Shown: positions 36,638-50,139 of the stretch, piece after piece
Layout of the letters: every line of letters starts with the position of its first letter
Position numbering within the stretch: position 1 is the stretch's first letter
From: Carallia brachiata
Taxonomy: Eukaryota; Streptophyta; Magnoliopsida; Malpighiales; Rhizophoraceae
Assembly: GCA_021464245.1 (NCBI GenBank)
Contig: JADCRB010000118.1
Coordinates: 622,056-686,055, forward strand
Direction of reading: 5' to 3'
Length of the DNA stretch: 64,000 nucleotides
Notes under the pieces: generated by a model
The model's database searches: none
Told to the model about the DNA's origin: nothing
Seen by the model: only the letters and a program-made list of their open reading frames with translations
Program-made: the position numbers and the translations under genes

Positions 36638-39091
36638 GAAGACTTTTGTTCACTAGTTTCTTCCTTCTTCACCTCATCCAAACTCTCCAGGGGCATTAAT
36701 TCTTCTTTTGTGACTCTTGCTGCTAAGACTATTGGTGCTAGTAACCTTATTGATTTTCGTCCTATTAGCCAAATTGGATGTTTGTATAAAAGTTTCGAAG
36801 ATCTTAGCAAACAGGCTTAAAGGTGTCATTGGTGAAGTTATTAGCCAGAACCAAACTGGTTTCATTCAAGGTCGACAAATTCTTGATGGAGTACTCATAG
36901 CTTCAGAATTAATCCATATGATGACAAAGAGTAAGCAATTGGGGGTGTTATTTAAATTGGACTTCCATAAGGCCTTTGATTTAGTCTCCTGGAGTTATCT
37001 ATATTCTGTAATGCGGCTCATGGGCTTTGGGGTTAGGTGGCGTTCATGGATACAGCAGTGCCTTTCCACTACTCGATCTCTATTTTGGTTAATGGTTCTC
37101 CAACCCCTGAAATTCAGTTACAATGTGGTCTTAGGCAAGGAGACCCATTGTCTCCTTTTCTATTCATTATTGCTGCGGAAGGCCTCTCTCAAATGCTGCA
37201 TAAGGGCTAGGAGCAGAATTTATTTCAGGGACTTTCCATACATGGACATCATTCTCAGTGCTCCATCGCCCATCTACAATTTGCGGATGACACCATTATT
37301 TTCTGCCAACCAAATACCACAAGACTTCTTAATGTTAAAAGAATCTTGAGATGCTTTGAGTTGGCATCAGGCCTGAACGTTAACTTTGCTAAAAGCTCAC
37401 TGATTGGAATGAATGTCAAACATGAATGGCTTTTGGAAATTGCAAATAATCTAAGGACCAAGGTTGAAATCCTCCCAATAAAATACCTTGGCCTACCGTT
37501 GGGGGCAAATCCACGAAGGAAATCAACTTGGGATCCCATCCTTGTTAAAATTCGTAGCAGGTTGGCAACCTGGAAAGGGAAACTTCTATCTACGGGTGGA
37601 CGGCTAACACTTATCAAATTTGTCCTCAATTCTCTCCCTATCTATTATTTATCTATTTTCAAAATCCCGAGACTTGTTGCAATGGAAATTACTTCTTTAC
37701 AGCGGAGGTTTTTCTAGAGTGGTGATATAGAGAAGAAGAAAATGTGCTTAGTCAAATGGGAGGTTATCATGAAGCCTAAAGGAAGGAGGTCTTGGTACTA
37801 GGTCATTGCTATATAAAAATCAAGGACTGCTCTTTAAGTGGCTATGGCGTTATCTGAAGGGTGATGGATCTATGTGGAAATGTCTCATTGACTGCAAGTA
37901 TAAAAATCTTTCAGTCTCTTCTTGGCCAACTTTTGATCCTCAAAATGTCTCATGTATTTGGAGGGACATTACAAATTCTGTAGAATATGATGAAAATTTC
38001 AAGAAGTTTGTGGAGAAGGGACTTTGTTTCAAGATAGGCTGCAGACAACGTACTCGTTTTTGGCAAGATTTATGGGTGGGTGACAGGACTCTTATGGACA
38101 GATTTCCTCGTCTAATGGTCCTAGCAAAAAATAAGGATGCTTTAGTAGCAAATTGTGGTGAATGGGTGAATGAGAGTTGGAACTGGAATTTACAATGGCA
38201 AAGACAATTAGAGAGCGTGAAGTTCACATGGTGGCTGATCTCCTCACAGCAATTGGATCCATACATCCAACTCTTTCTTTAGATGATTCGGTGACATGGA
38301 CATATGTAAAATCAGGTGACTATACAGTAAAGTCATTCCATACTGAATGCATGAAGGTTTCATCTCAATCAGGTACCTCATTTCTCCCGAATATTTGGCT
38401 TGGGCCAGTTCCACCCAAAGTAGAAATCTTCACTCGGATGGCTTTTATGGATAAAAAATGTACTCGAAGTTCATTACTTAAAAGGGGAATTATCCTTGAG
38501 GACCAAAGTCTGTGCTGTTTTTGCAATAAAAAAATTGAATCAGGGCCACATTTATTATTCCAATGTGCTTCTTCTTGGCAACTTTGGTGCTCTATTATTA
38601 AGTGGTGGGGGCAAAGCTGGTGTATCCCTAACTCTTTTGTGGACTTATACTTGCAATGGACTGGATTAGTAACTAGAAAAGGAGCAAGAAAGGTTTGGAC
38701 AACCATATTCTTTGTTTTAACATGAACTATTTGGCTAAAGCGGAATAAAAAGATTTTCCAAAATACCGACGTGACCTGGCCTACCTTACGAGACGTTGTG
38801 TTTACCCACACCTACACATGGATCAAAGCGGCAAATATTAATTCCCCCCTTCAGGCTCAATCCCTTCTTGTTTCTGCAGATGCACTACAAGGATGAAACG
38901 CTTATGCACATGCCTATAAATGAATAGTATTGCAAGTTCTTTCTCTTATTTGTTGACGACTGATAATGTGTGACTAAGGAGGTATATTATGGCGTTGTGA
39001 TGATCTCTGTCATCGAGTGACATATTGACTTTCTTGTGTATTATATTTTCAATCAAATACATCCATACTTGAATTATCAAAAAAAAAAAAA
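36638..39091 (+). mobile_element. 5'-cut L1-type LINE, copy in U3
   Basis: Same remnant as in U1 and U2, ending in about 13 A at 39079-39091. Private changes include a 2-base loss near 36790, a base lost near 37075, and attagagagcg in place of attattagagcg near 38208, each shifting the RT or zf-RVT frame. Confidence 0.92.
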
Positions 39092-41076
39092 GAGATGAGA
39101 TCAAAGTAATATAATCAATCGGATAATGATAAACTGAAAAAATTTTAAAAAATTAAATAAATAAATTTTTATATACTATCTAATAAATTACTTGCTCACC
39201 ATGTACAAGTGCTCTATTTTTACAAATTTATGTCTTTAACATCAACTGAGATAACGCATTAAATTTCTACAAATTTGCCACCACTATGATAGTGCACCAA
39301 GATAATTTTGTGGATTTGCATCGTTAACATTTTATAGGACAAGTGGAACTGAAATGTAAAGTCACTTCGTTTCATTCCTCGAAGAAGTACTGATTTAGAT
39401 ACCTCTAGAAATATTAATGATTTTGATTGATTTTGATTTGTGGTAACTAATATTCATGTTGAAACAAATCAAAACATAAAAGGAGTCTAATAGCGTAATG
39501 ATAAATGTTTCGAAATTTGAATAATAAAATATTTTAAAATACAATAAAAAAATTATTAATTTTTTTAATATTATTAAATTAAAAAATATTAATAATTTTT
39601 CATAATTATATATTTAATATATTTTATAACATAATTTTTAAATGTTTATCATTATTCCCTAACAATTGGCTTCACCACAACAGGACAAGTGAAAGATTTC
39701 CAAGAATGATGGACACGTTCAGCAGAGTGTCCGTGTTGATATGGGTTGGATAAGGACACATGTCGAACATAACATAGATATTTTTCGATACATTAAAAAT
39801 GTGTTCGTTAAAAAAATTTAAATCATATCAACACAATTTGAACATGTCTAACACATGTTCAAGATACGCCTTGAATATACAAATGATAAGTTTTGAAAAA
39901 AAAATAAATAAAAAAGAAAAAGTAATTATTGTCTGTCAGATGGCCGACAGTCCATCCTCTTCTTCTGTGTTTTTTTTTTTAATTATGTTTTAGAAGGTGC
40001 CAGGCAGGGAAGATTGAAATTATATTTTAAAAGTTCTATGGCTCTCTTTTGTTAGTTTTTATGTTAGTGCTCATAGTACATCATATAAAATCTCATATTT
40101 ATTAAAAATATTATGAATTGCTTTTAACAACAAAAATTAAATTTAATCTCAAATTTAAGTTATAATTATATATATTTTAAATAATGATATTTATATAGAT
40201 TTATTTGTCTATATACACCCAGATATATATATGTGTGTGTTTATATCATATTTGTATCTTAATTTTTGTAAAATTGATATGTTACCGTATTTATATTTAT
40301 TATGTCTGTATCATTATATCCCTATCAATCAAGCTTAAGATTTCTCAGTAAAAACAAGCATAACTCCGCTTTGTTGAGTCGGTAAACCGATCTAGCAATG
40401 AAGAATTGAAATCGCAATTTGGGGTTGCCAAGGTTTAAAACAAGTGGACCAAGGTCTAATTTAACGTTATTAATGTCTAAAATAAAATAGATCATTATAT
40501 TCTTCTTTGTTTTTTTGGGGTGGGGGGAGGGAGTCTGACGAATCATATATTCTACCGCCAACTGTGTCGATCAGTAGTTGGGTTATCTGATAAGGGCAAT
40601 TAAGCTAGTGTTCACGCGATTACTATGTTAGAGTGTGTATTTAGTGCGCAAATTAAATAATATAACATAAATTAATAAGTTAACATAATATAGAATAAGT
40701 TAAACTACTAATTTATATCATATTTAAAATAATATGATATAGAATAGTATAATATATCAAAATAATTTTTTTACCCTTAAAAATAATTGATTTATATTTA
40801 CTGTTAATTTTAACTTTTTTTATTAAATAATTAACATTAAGCAATAGAATTAATATTTATTTTACATGTGATTATACATTACATTATTATAAATATTCAA
40901 TTTTATATGGAAAATATTTTTTTAAAATTAAGCATTAATTTTATTTAACAATAAATTTTAAAATATTAAAAAGAGAAATTATATTTTAAATTTTTTTAAA
41001 GAAAAAAGTTAAATAAATTCTAAGATATAAACTTTTAAATTTATATAAAAGAAAAAGAAGAAATGAGCGAGAGAGG

Positions 41077-41120
<44 letters not shown>

Positions 41121-41835
41121 AAGGAAGGGAGGAAGGAGGAGAGAGGGAGGAGGGAGGAGAGAGAAAGGGAAAAGAGAAAGAGACGAGGAGTTAGAGAGAG
41201 AGGAGGGAGAAAAGAAAAGAAAAAGAGAGACGGGGAGTGGGAGAGAGAGATGGGAGGAGAGAGGTAAGAGAAGAGAAATGAACTTTTTTTTAATTTTATA
41301 TTAATTTTTTAAGATATTTAAAATTTATTTTAATTAAAATAATATTTTAATAAATATATAATTTATCAATACTAATTCAAGATATATGATAGACTAATTC
41401 ATATAAATAAGAGATAGTACTATTTTATATTTATAAAATAATATACTCATAATAACATGTCTTATATCCATCTTATTGAACAATTAAATATAAACTAAAA
41501 TAAAATGATTAGTTTTTATTCTATAATATCTTGTTCTAACTCACGAAACCAACGTATCCTAAATGATTATTACACCATATCCTTTCAATTTACACAGATT
41601 ATTATACCGTATCCTTATTGTGAAATACAGAAAAAAAAATATAGAATAGAGATAACCCACACCAAAACATGAAAAAGACACGTCGAAATTAATTCATTAT
41701 TTAGTTTAGATAGATCAACAGAGTAACGTATTCATATTTTTGAAGGCTCTAAAGTTATCGTTAATTGATAATTGAGCATCTTCTCCCCAAAAAAATTCGA
41801 ATAAAACAGAGAACGTCCAAAATATTAGACATGAC
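39092..41835. other. AT-rich 3' flank of gene A in U3
   Basis: Counterpart of 3780-6540 with no gene. The GA-rich tract is at about 41063-41279. Many single-base losses relative to U1 and U2 occur here, for example acgttcagcag against acgttcatgcag near 39720, suggesting a weakly polished stretch. Confidence 0.6.
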
Positions 41836-43461
41836 CTAAAATAAACAACAAACGTTAGTATTTTCAGAGAATTTTTTAAGTTGTTCTATAACTTTTTGAC
41901 GTTCTCCCTCTTTCCACTGATGTTTCACTTTACATCTTTCGGAACACAATGAATTGTACCATTCATGTTCTCTGATGACCACCTGGCCAAGGACAGGCGC
42001 ATGTTTCAGCAAGAAAATGACAAATTCGATCTGACTGGAGGTGCAAAACCCACAAAATTCAACTTCTTCCAAATGTTCAAGGGCAAATCCACTGCGTCGA
42101 GCTGTCCTTGTTCACCGTCTTCTTGACAACACATCTGCAATTACAACGTCAAGTACCAAGTAACATATTTCAAGTAGAACTTGAAGTAGCTAGGTTACAA
42201 ACATCGATCCAAAATACTTGTACCGCTCACCATTAAATGAAGTTGACGAAGGAGAGGAAATGCTTTGAGAATTGAAACCATCTTCAGCAAGTCAAATTTC
42301 GTTTGCTGAAAGAAAGTCAACCTCAATCTTGTAACTGTCGTGAATGTTACAATGCTTTGCGGAATTTTATTAACCTGCACGCGCAGAGAGAGGCGAATAT
42401 AGTTAACATATCTGCCAAGAGAGAAAATATGAATGAAAAAGCTTCAATGGAAATGTTTGTTCGCAGACCCAATCTTCCTCAGTCTTAATATATAACTCCC
42501 TCAACTTGGGAAGCTGTTGTGGAAGAAGAGTGAATACGCAGCGGAATTGATCATCATCCTTTAGAAAGTAAGTGAATTTCCACAAGTTAGGGACTCCCTT
42601 AAAACTTAGTGTGACCCCCTCAGGACCAAGATATTTAAACTCGGAAAGATTCTCATTGGATAGCTCAAGTCTAGCTAACCCATGACAAACTTTAAGCTTG
42701 AAGCTTTCTAGACAGAGTAGCGGCCCAAGGCATAATCTCATAGGAAGGCTACAGCAGAAGAATGTTAAAGCCTTAAGCTTCACCAAAGAACAAAACAAGC
42801 TCTGCAGGTCGTATTTTGATAGAGCTGCATACTTCAAGTAGAGGGATTCCAAGGAGCTGAATTGGCTGGTGAAATTTGACCCCAAGTTGCAAGCATACAA
42901 GCGCAGATGCCTTACATTGGCTTGTGCGCCTTCCAAAAGCTTACGGCGAAAGTAGTACCTGCCCCGATGGGGTTCGAGAAAGAAGCCAGACCGGGTGACC
43001 TTGGAAAGAGTATGTCGACAGTAAACTGCAAGTGACAAAGTTTGAGCACCCATTTTAATGGCAGAACGGACCCATCCATCAACGTCACCCGCAAAACTTT
43101 TCACACAGAAACAAAGGGAAAAAGATTGTATGGCTTGTTTTCCCTCCTCATAAGACTCTAGGGTCTCACTAACTCCTTTCACAAACTTCTCTTTGTATTC
43201 TGCACAAGTGCAAGGTTGCTGGGAACTGTCAGAGAACGGGAGGTTTTCTCCGGTCAGGAACATGTTAGGCCAATCGAAGTTGAGGTTAGAATGGGATGGC
43301 CGAAGATGACTCCATCTATGTGATAACACGTGTGTTCTGGCAGCATCCCCCAATGTCAAGCGGGAGATAATCAAACAAAGAATTTCGTCTGGCAAACTAC
43401 TAATGCGGTCGTCCTTGCTAGTCATTTTGTCACTTGATCGTATCCTCCTACATGAACACAA
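41836..43461 (-). pseudogene. F-box/FBD gene A3, one frameshift in the FBD exon
   Basis: Exon 1 (42469-43461, 993 bp) and exon 2 (42231-42374, 144 bp) are fully open and match A1 in length. Exon 3 (41836-42134) is 299 bp rather than 300. One base is missing in ccactgcgtcgag near 42095, where A1 has ccactgcggtcgag. The shift falls before the FBD core, so the predicted protein loses the FBD. A single consensus error would explain this, and the gene may in truth be intact. Otherwise as A1, with substitutions shared with A2. Confidence 0.7.
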
Positions 43462-46400
43462 ACTGATTGTTATTTTTTATTTTCTTTGGTACAATTTTTT
43501 ATTATTACTATTAGATACTATCCAAATACTGAGAAATTGAGCTTACGTAAAATTAGAAAAACCAAAAAAAAAAAATCTGGAAGGAATTGTAGACAAGCAC
43601 ATGTATTGTATACTATTGCCCATCAATTTCATCATATGAACATTCACTGAAACAAAGATCTAAGCTTTGGGCAAAAACTTTAACGGATGGCAGAGAACCA
43701 TAAAACCCTCTTAAGAGGGTTAGCTAGAATGGTTAGGACATGCAAAAACAGAGAGAGAGAGAGAATTAAAAAAAAACTGCTATTTTGCGAGTGTTGATGC
43801 TGAATTCAAATTTAGATTTCAATGGCGGTGAACCATACAACCTATTAAACTCTAATCACCGAACGGAACAAAGCTAAAAAAATATTCATCAAAGAAACAA
43901 GGACGCATGAACAAATTGAAGTTCAATACCTGATCAGAAGAAGGATGCAACAATCTTGTGTCGTACCTTTTTCCTAAATATAAAAGGAAGAGAAAGACAT
44001 GGATGCGGGAAGACCAGAAGCTGGAAAATAGTATATTTAAAATGAAAAAAAAAATGGTAAAGAAATTAAATGCTATAAAATCTTATCGCATAATTTCAAT
44101 CGTATATTTGAAAAGTGAAAAGCAAAATTTGTCCCAGTTTTTCTTTATTTGTAACAAAACATTAATAAGACATAAAAAATTATTATTGTAAATGGTAATG
44201 AATAAATGTAAATGGATATAGTTGAGAAAAATGTTATAAAATCTTGAACAATTCATTTCTTCTTTAATATTTATGATTTTAAATATTAAAAAAATTGCCA
44301 TCTATAACTATACATGAATCGCCACTAAAATCTTGAAAATTAAATGTTTGAAAAGCTGATAAAATTTTTTTTCCGTATTCCTTCTTATTTATAGCAAAAC
44401 ATAAAACAGAAATGAAAAATTATCATAAATGATAAAAAAATATAGATAGATATTATTGAGTTAAATGACACAAAATCTTATGCCATTTTTTGATTTTTTT
44501 TCAGCTTTTTGTCATTTCTCGCAAAATATTGATGAGAAATGAAAATTTTACCATAAGTTATTACGAAAAAAACAATTGGATGTAATTGAGTTAAATGCCA
44601 TGAAATCTTGCACGATTGGTTTGCTCATATCCTTTCTTGCTCAATATTCATGATTTTAAAGATTACATTGAAAAATTAGTATAAATATCCATACAAAAAT
44701 TTCCAGAAAAACCTTAAAAATTGAATGTTTAGAAAGATGAGAGAAAATTTTTGTCTGCTTTCCTCATTTGTAGCAAAACATGGATGAGAAATGATAAAAT
44801 AATCATAAATAATAATAAAAAATTAACGAGAGGATTAAAGCTTGGCCAATATTTGAAAAGTTTGTGAAGATGTCAGTGATCCAAGACCCATATTTAGCAA
44901 AAATAATATCTAGCAAAACAATCTAAATTAGGAGTGTGACACTATCAAAGAGAAATTTGTTCCTTCAGTTCCAAAAAGTCTAAGAAATCACATAAAATAA
45001 GGAACACTCGATTTTGGCTTGGAAATTTCCTTTCACAAGTGAACTCCATGGAAAAAATCGAATCCGGAGGCTAAGAGAAAGGAAAAAAAAAACCACACCC
45101 GCCAATTTAAGAACAAAGTCCAAATCTTTTAGGATAGTGAGTAGTGAATAAGAAGACGGTTTGCAAATTCAGGGCAAGAATTATAAAAAAGACGAGGCAA
45201 TTTCAATAGCTGTCACACCCCTCGAAAGAAGGAAGTTTTTGGTATAAATTCTATTTTGAATAGCTAGTCAAAAGAATAATTAAACTTCAGGAAGAGCGAA
45301 TCTCAGCAAAGTGTTTAGACTGGTGGCATCAATAGGACTTAAGTCACTTATCAGGAGCTGCATTCGAAGAGATTAATAGATATATTGTTAACAGCTGCAT
45401 TCAAAAAAGTATACCATAAGTGGCAATAAAAGAAGATTAACGGATATAATTAAGTTTACTGCCCTAAAATCTTAGGCAATCAGCATGTTCACGTCCTTTT
45501 TTGTCCTTAATATTTATGACTATGAAGATTGCATTCATAAATTACCGTAGATATCTCTACAAAATTGTCATGAAAATCGAATCTCATAAAACCCTATCCA
45601 AACTCACATAGAAGTTTATGTCCTTTATTCATCCTTGATAACTAAAATTGATAACAATATCGAATCACTCTATGCAGTTAACCTTCCATCCCTCAACCCT
45701 CCCTACTAAGAGCCATTTGTTACAGGAAACAAATGGAGCAATTGGAGTGACTGAAGTTGATTTGTACCGTGTGTCGAGAAGCAAACTCAGCCGGTAGTTT
45801 CCAATGACCTGGAGCGCGCTTACGTTGTTTCAAAAAGAAATTATTTCTCAAGCACTTAAACATAATTGTATTTCCATGGTAACTCATTTCTAACATTTTA
45901 AATTTGCAACAAAATATTCTTCCCGATATTTACTCCAGAGTTTAAGATTTTAAATTATCTTATAAAGACAAATTGATTTTCCATTTTGTTTTTTTTTTTA
46001 ACTTCACTTCATATTTGTATTAATGTTTGGACTATAAATATAATATAATTTTTAATAATAAAGATTTCACTAATAAATGAGAATGCAATAATTTTGTATC
46101 ATATAACTAACGACCGTTAGTCGAAATAAAGGAGCTCGGTTCCACTTCTGTAAGATCTTCAGTTCAAGTTTTATTTATGCAAAAAATGACGTTAAAAGAG
46201 CTCTGCTCCTCAATGAGTCCAACAGAAGTTCAAACCAGATTAATCGGGATTTAATGTCATTTCTGAAGACCGGAGTTTAGCACCAATAAAAAATAATTTT
46301 GTATTTTATATATAATATTCATACATATATTTATGGTATAAAAATAAAATATAATATTTTATTATATGTATATGCATCTGGATCCTAATTTTTATATGAA

Positions 46401-49400
46401 GCGTAGATTTTTCAACATCATGTCTCCTGCCATCAAGAAACGTGATTTTGCAATTTAGATCCTAAATAGCCACAAACCAGGAAAAAAAAATTCTTTAAAA
46501 AAGAAAAAGGCGGAGAATGTTTTGCAATTAACCTTGAACCCATGCAACAAGATTTTCGAGCAGAACCAATCCTGTCCTCTTTTTTGAAGTTACAAGTGAA
46601 ATTGGCATGGCTATCCTAATCTTGTTTGGATATACAAGCAACAACTCTAATGTCCAAATATGTTATCACAAAAAGGACCCTTCCAATCGCATTACAAGAC
46701 CACAAGAAGGTATCAAAGGTTAGTTTTTGCTCTCTAGCAAAACACGAGACAGGAAGCACATACATGCAGACACGCATCCATAAATCCATAGATAAAGCAG
46801 AATACGCATAAGATAAATAACAATTAAAAAGAAATATTGACGCAAGAAGGGCTAAAGGAATTGAAATTGCAAGAAGGATAACGGAGGAGGAGGAGAGCGA
46901 GAGACCGCCATTTAAGGAGTGAGACGGCGACGTTGCGGGTTTTGTGTTTTAGTTAACGATGAGGAGACGAGGAAATAACAAAAAAAAAAAAAAAATTAAA
47001 ACAACTACTCGGGATGTGTCTAGATGTATGAAAATGTGTGAAAAAAATATTTTAAAAATAAAAAATTATGAGAAAATAAAATTATTTCGATCGATGAAAA
47101 ATTTTAAAAAAATAATGTGAAAGAAAAATAAATATTAATTTATGATATAAAAAATTGTGAGAAAAATTGTTTAAATTGTTGAGAAAATTATAAGAAAGAA
47201 AAGAAAAGAAAAGAAAAATAAATATTAATTTATAAGAAAAATGTAAGAATAAATAATTATTTAAATTAATAAAAAAATTAAAAAAATTATTAAGAGAATA
47301 AAGTATAGTGATTAGATATTTTTTTAATTATTTTTAACGAATAAAAAAATAAAAAAAAAAACCTTTTTCTTTGCACTAAAAGGCCTCGTGAGGAGAGTCT
47401 GGAGAGAGTGCATGTTACAATGTTGCACGTACAAAGTTGAGCGTATTTTTATCTCTGCATACCTAATCTTGTCAACAGCCCACTCTTCGCCGCTTTCTTG
47501 TGAGAAAATGTTTCATGGGCCCACGTCAAAACTGTCACTCCTTTTTCCAACATTTTTTGTCCACCAATGAATCCAAACAAGGAATGTTCTTTTCCCAACA
47601 CATTTCCTTTCAAAGTAATATTAAATGATTTTATTCATGTAATTTTAAAATCATCACATTTTTTTCAATAGTATTCGATAAGGAACCAAAATTTTTTTCT
47701 TATTTCTAGCATAATGCTTATCCAAATAGAGGATGGATATCTAAGCAACCTTACCTCTTGATTTTAGGTTATGCCCACACTGTTTGATCTTCTACTTTTT
47801 TACTAAGTTAATTATGTAAGTATGCATAAACGAGTATATAGAAAAGACACAATTATTTTAACGGTATCTAATAGTTTATTTATTTTTTATTTTTTAAATT
47901 AACACATTTTTTATAGTTTAACAATATAGATTATTAAGTGTCAATTGCACTTCTATTTATACCAGTTTAATTAAATTTTCTAATTTTTTTGCTTTGACTC
48001 ATCCAATGATGACCATGCAGTTCATGGACGTGCGCTACACCGTGACGAAGTCGGGCTTTTTCCTTTTTTGGGGTGTTAAAATTTTATTTCTTTTGCATAA
48101 ATCTTCTTTAACGAGAAAAATTAAAGAATTGCATTTAATTTATTCCAAGCATGATACCCAAAAAAAAAAAAAGGTTCTACAAACAATAACTGAATTTTTT
48201 TTTTAGAAGTGAATTTCAAAATGAAACGGCAACTCAAATCGGTTAAAACTGACTTGCAATTTAATTAAAGTACAATATGTTATCATAATTAGGCTAAATT
48301 CAACCTTTTATAAATTAGAGCTAGAATTATCTGCATATTAAATAAATTTATTAAGCTAGCTGCACTATAAGAAATATTTTTAGATGTTTCTATGTTGGAT
48401 AAGATTAGTTGTTGTACTTAAATATTCTTTTGTTTATTAATTTGCATGCATCCACTTATAGTGCAGCTATAAGTTTGAAGCTGAAATGAATATTGTCCTC
48501 ACAGAATTGGCCAACGTGCTTGCCATATATAGTTCTATTTGGGATGGATTATTGCTATTCGAATGAAAGGCGTGGACGTTTTTTTGCCGTTCAATGCCTG
48601 TTTGAATTTATCATTTATTATTGCTACTCCATTTAAAAGAATTTTATGATTCAATATGCCAATACGTGATAGTGGCCTTTTTTTTTTTTTTTTCTTGAAA
48701 GCAGAATTGAATTTTCAGCACTCCAACAATTTTTGTCTCCAATAGGTAAATTTAATAGACGTTTAACAAGTGAAGGATAGATCCATATTCGTAAAATTCT
48801 ATTTTCCCTTTTGTTTGAATCTTCTTTAATAAGAAAAATCATAAATAGAAAAGAAGACATGATTGTGGTATTCTTAGCTTTATGTTAGATATCAAAAAGG
48901 GTAAAGGCATCGCTGGTTCATTTGAATCTTCTGTAAAATTGACTTCGTTGTTCATTTTTAGTTACTTATAGGAAAAAAAGAAAAAAAAACTAATAAGAAA
49001 TGTAAATGAACTATTAAGAAGGATGAAAAAGTTATTTAAATATAATAATATACTAAATTTCATTCCATGTCATCCAATACAATCAAAACATAAGATACTA
49101 ATTACGATTCAATCGTATGTACTATAGAATCCTAGACTAGACAATCATATACTGTACAAAGTTAAACTGCATGCACAATCTTCCACCATACAATTAATCT
49201 GTATATATACGTAGTGGACAATCCCACGCTGTACATAGTACCACACCACACACATGTATTATCCTATGTATAGAATACTATAGTTTCGCTTTTTTCTGAC
49301 AAGATCATCAGCTTGTCTTTGCACGTTGACCTGTTTTGAATAATGAATGTGCAAAAAAACAAGAAAAAACAACAAAGAAAAAGAGAATGGTCAAAGGCTA

Positions 49401-49532
49401 CGCAAAGCTAAAATGGTTGGAAAATATAAATAAAACAATAAGAAACTTACATGTTTGTTAATTAGAAAAAAGAAAAAGAGCAGAAAGAGCACCTAGTGTA
49501 AGATGTGACCTTTTCCTTTTGAAACATTTCAG
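43462..49532. other. Intergenic region between A3 and acidic copy 3
   Basis: Counterpart of 8170-14284. U3-specific variants begin at 47779. Near 48455-48472, about 60 bp of the U1/U2 sequence is replaced by a short inverted copy of upstream sequence. The degenerate repeat region is at about 44030-45590. No confident gene is seen. Confidence 0.55.
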
Positions 49533-49934
49533 TCAGTCTTCATCGTCAGAGGAACCTTCGTCATCAGCATAGCCATGGTCCTCCTCATCGAAGTCCCTAA
49601 CCTCTGGCTCCACCAGCCCACCCTGATGATTGAACAACACGAAGTAATTAGCCACCGTTAAAGAACGAAATTGAAAAATAGTGGAATTAATTGATTAAAG
49701 TAGGCTGTGTGGCACCTGATCATTATTCCAATGGCCTTCTTGTGGGGGCTCCTCCTCCTCCTCCTCCTCCTCCACTGCAGGATCTTCCACGTCACTCTGG
49801 GGAGGAGTGACATCCCAAATGGGGCCATCATCCTCCACTTCAGGATCTTCCACGTCACTCTGGGGAGGAGTAACATCCCAAATGGGGCCATCATCATCAT
49901 CTGAGTCATAAGCTCCGTTACCATGAGGATCCAT
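49533..49934 (-). CDS. Small acidic protein, two exons, intact
   Basis: Exon 1 is 49716-49934 (73 codons) and exon 2 49533-49622 (29 codons plus TGA), joined CAG to GGT in phase 0 for 102 aa. The intron is 93 bp with GT-AG ends. The protein contains two tandem copies of DDGPIWDVTPPQSDVEDP (about residues 15-32 and 36-53), an uninterrupted run of 8 Glu, and an Asp/Glu-rich tail ending in SSDDED. There is no signal peptide, membrane segment or known catalytic motif. A TATA-like element lies about 135 bp upstream. Exact repeats, clean splice sites and an open frame argue for a real gene. The family is not recognised; a disordered acidic protein is the most that can be said. Copies 1 and 2 are disrupted. 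Confidence 0.6.
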
Positions 49935-50065
49935 GATAGAAATGAGCAATGTGTGAGAGTCAAAAGAACAAAACAAAGCTAACACTTAACAAATGCTAAA
50001 ACACCACCACGAGAATGCTTAATGCAAGTAAGAAGAGAATACTTGGCTTGATTATAGGGACGCCC

Positions 50066-50075
50066 TTATTTATAT
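50066..50075 (-). promoter_or_regulatory. TATA-like element of the acidic gene
   Basis: Minus-strand ATATAAATAA in GC-richer surroundings, about 135 bp upstream of the ATG at 49934. It is conserved in U1 and U2. Inferred from position and consensus only. Confidence 0.4.
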
Positions 50076-50139
50076 TCGTGAAAGCACCGCCTCCTCTCCC
50101 AAAATTTTTAACTTGTACCATTAAAATTACTATTACTTT

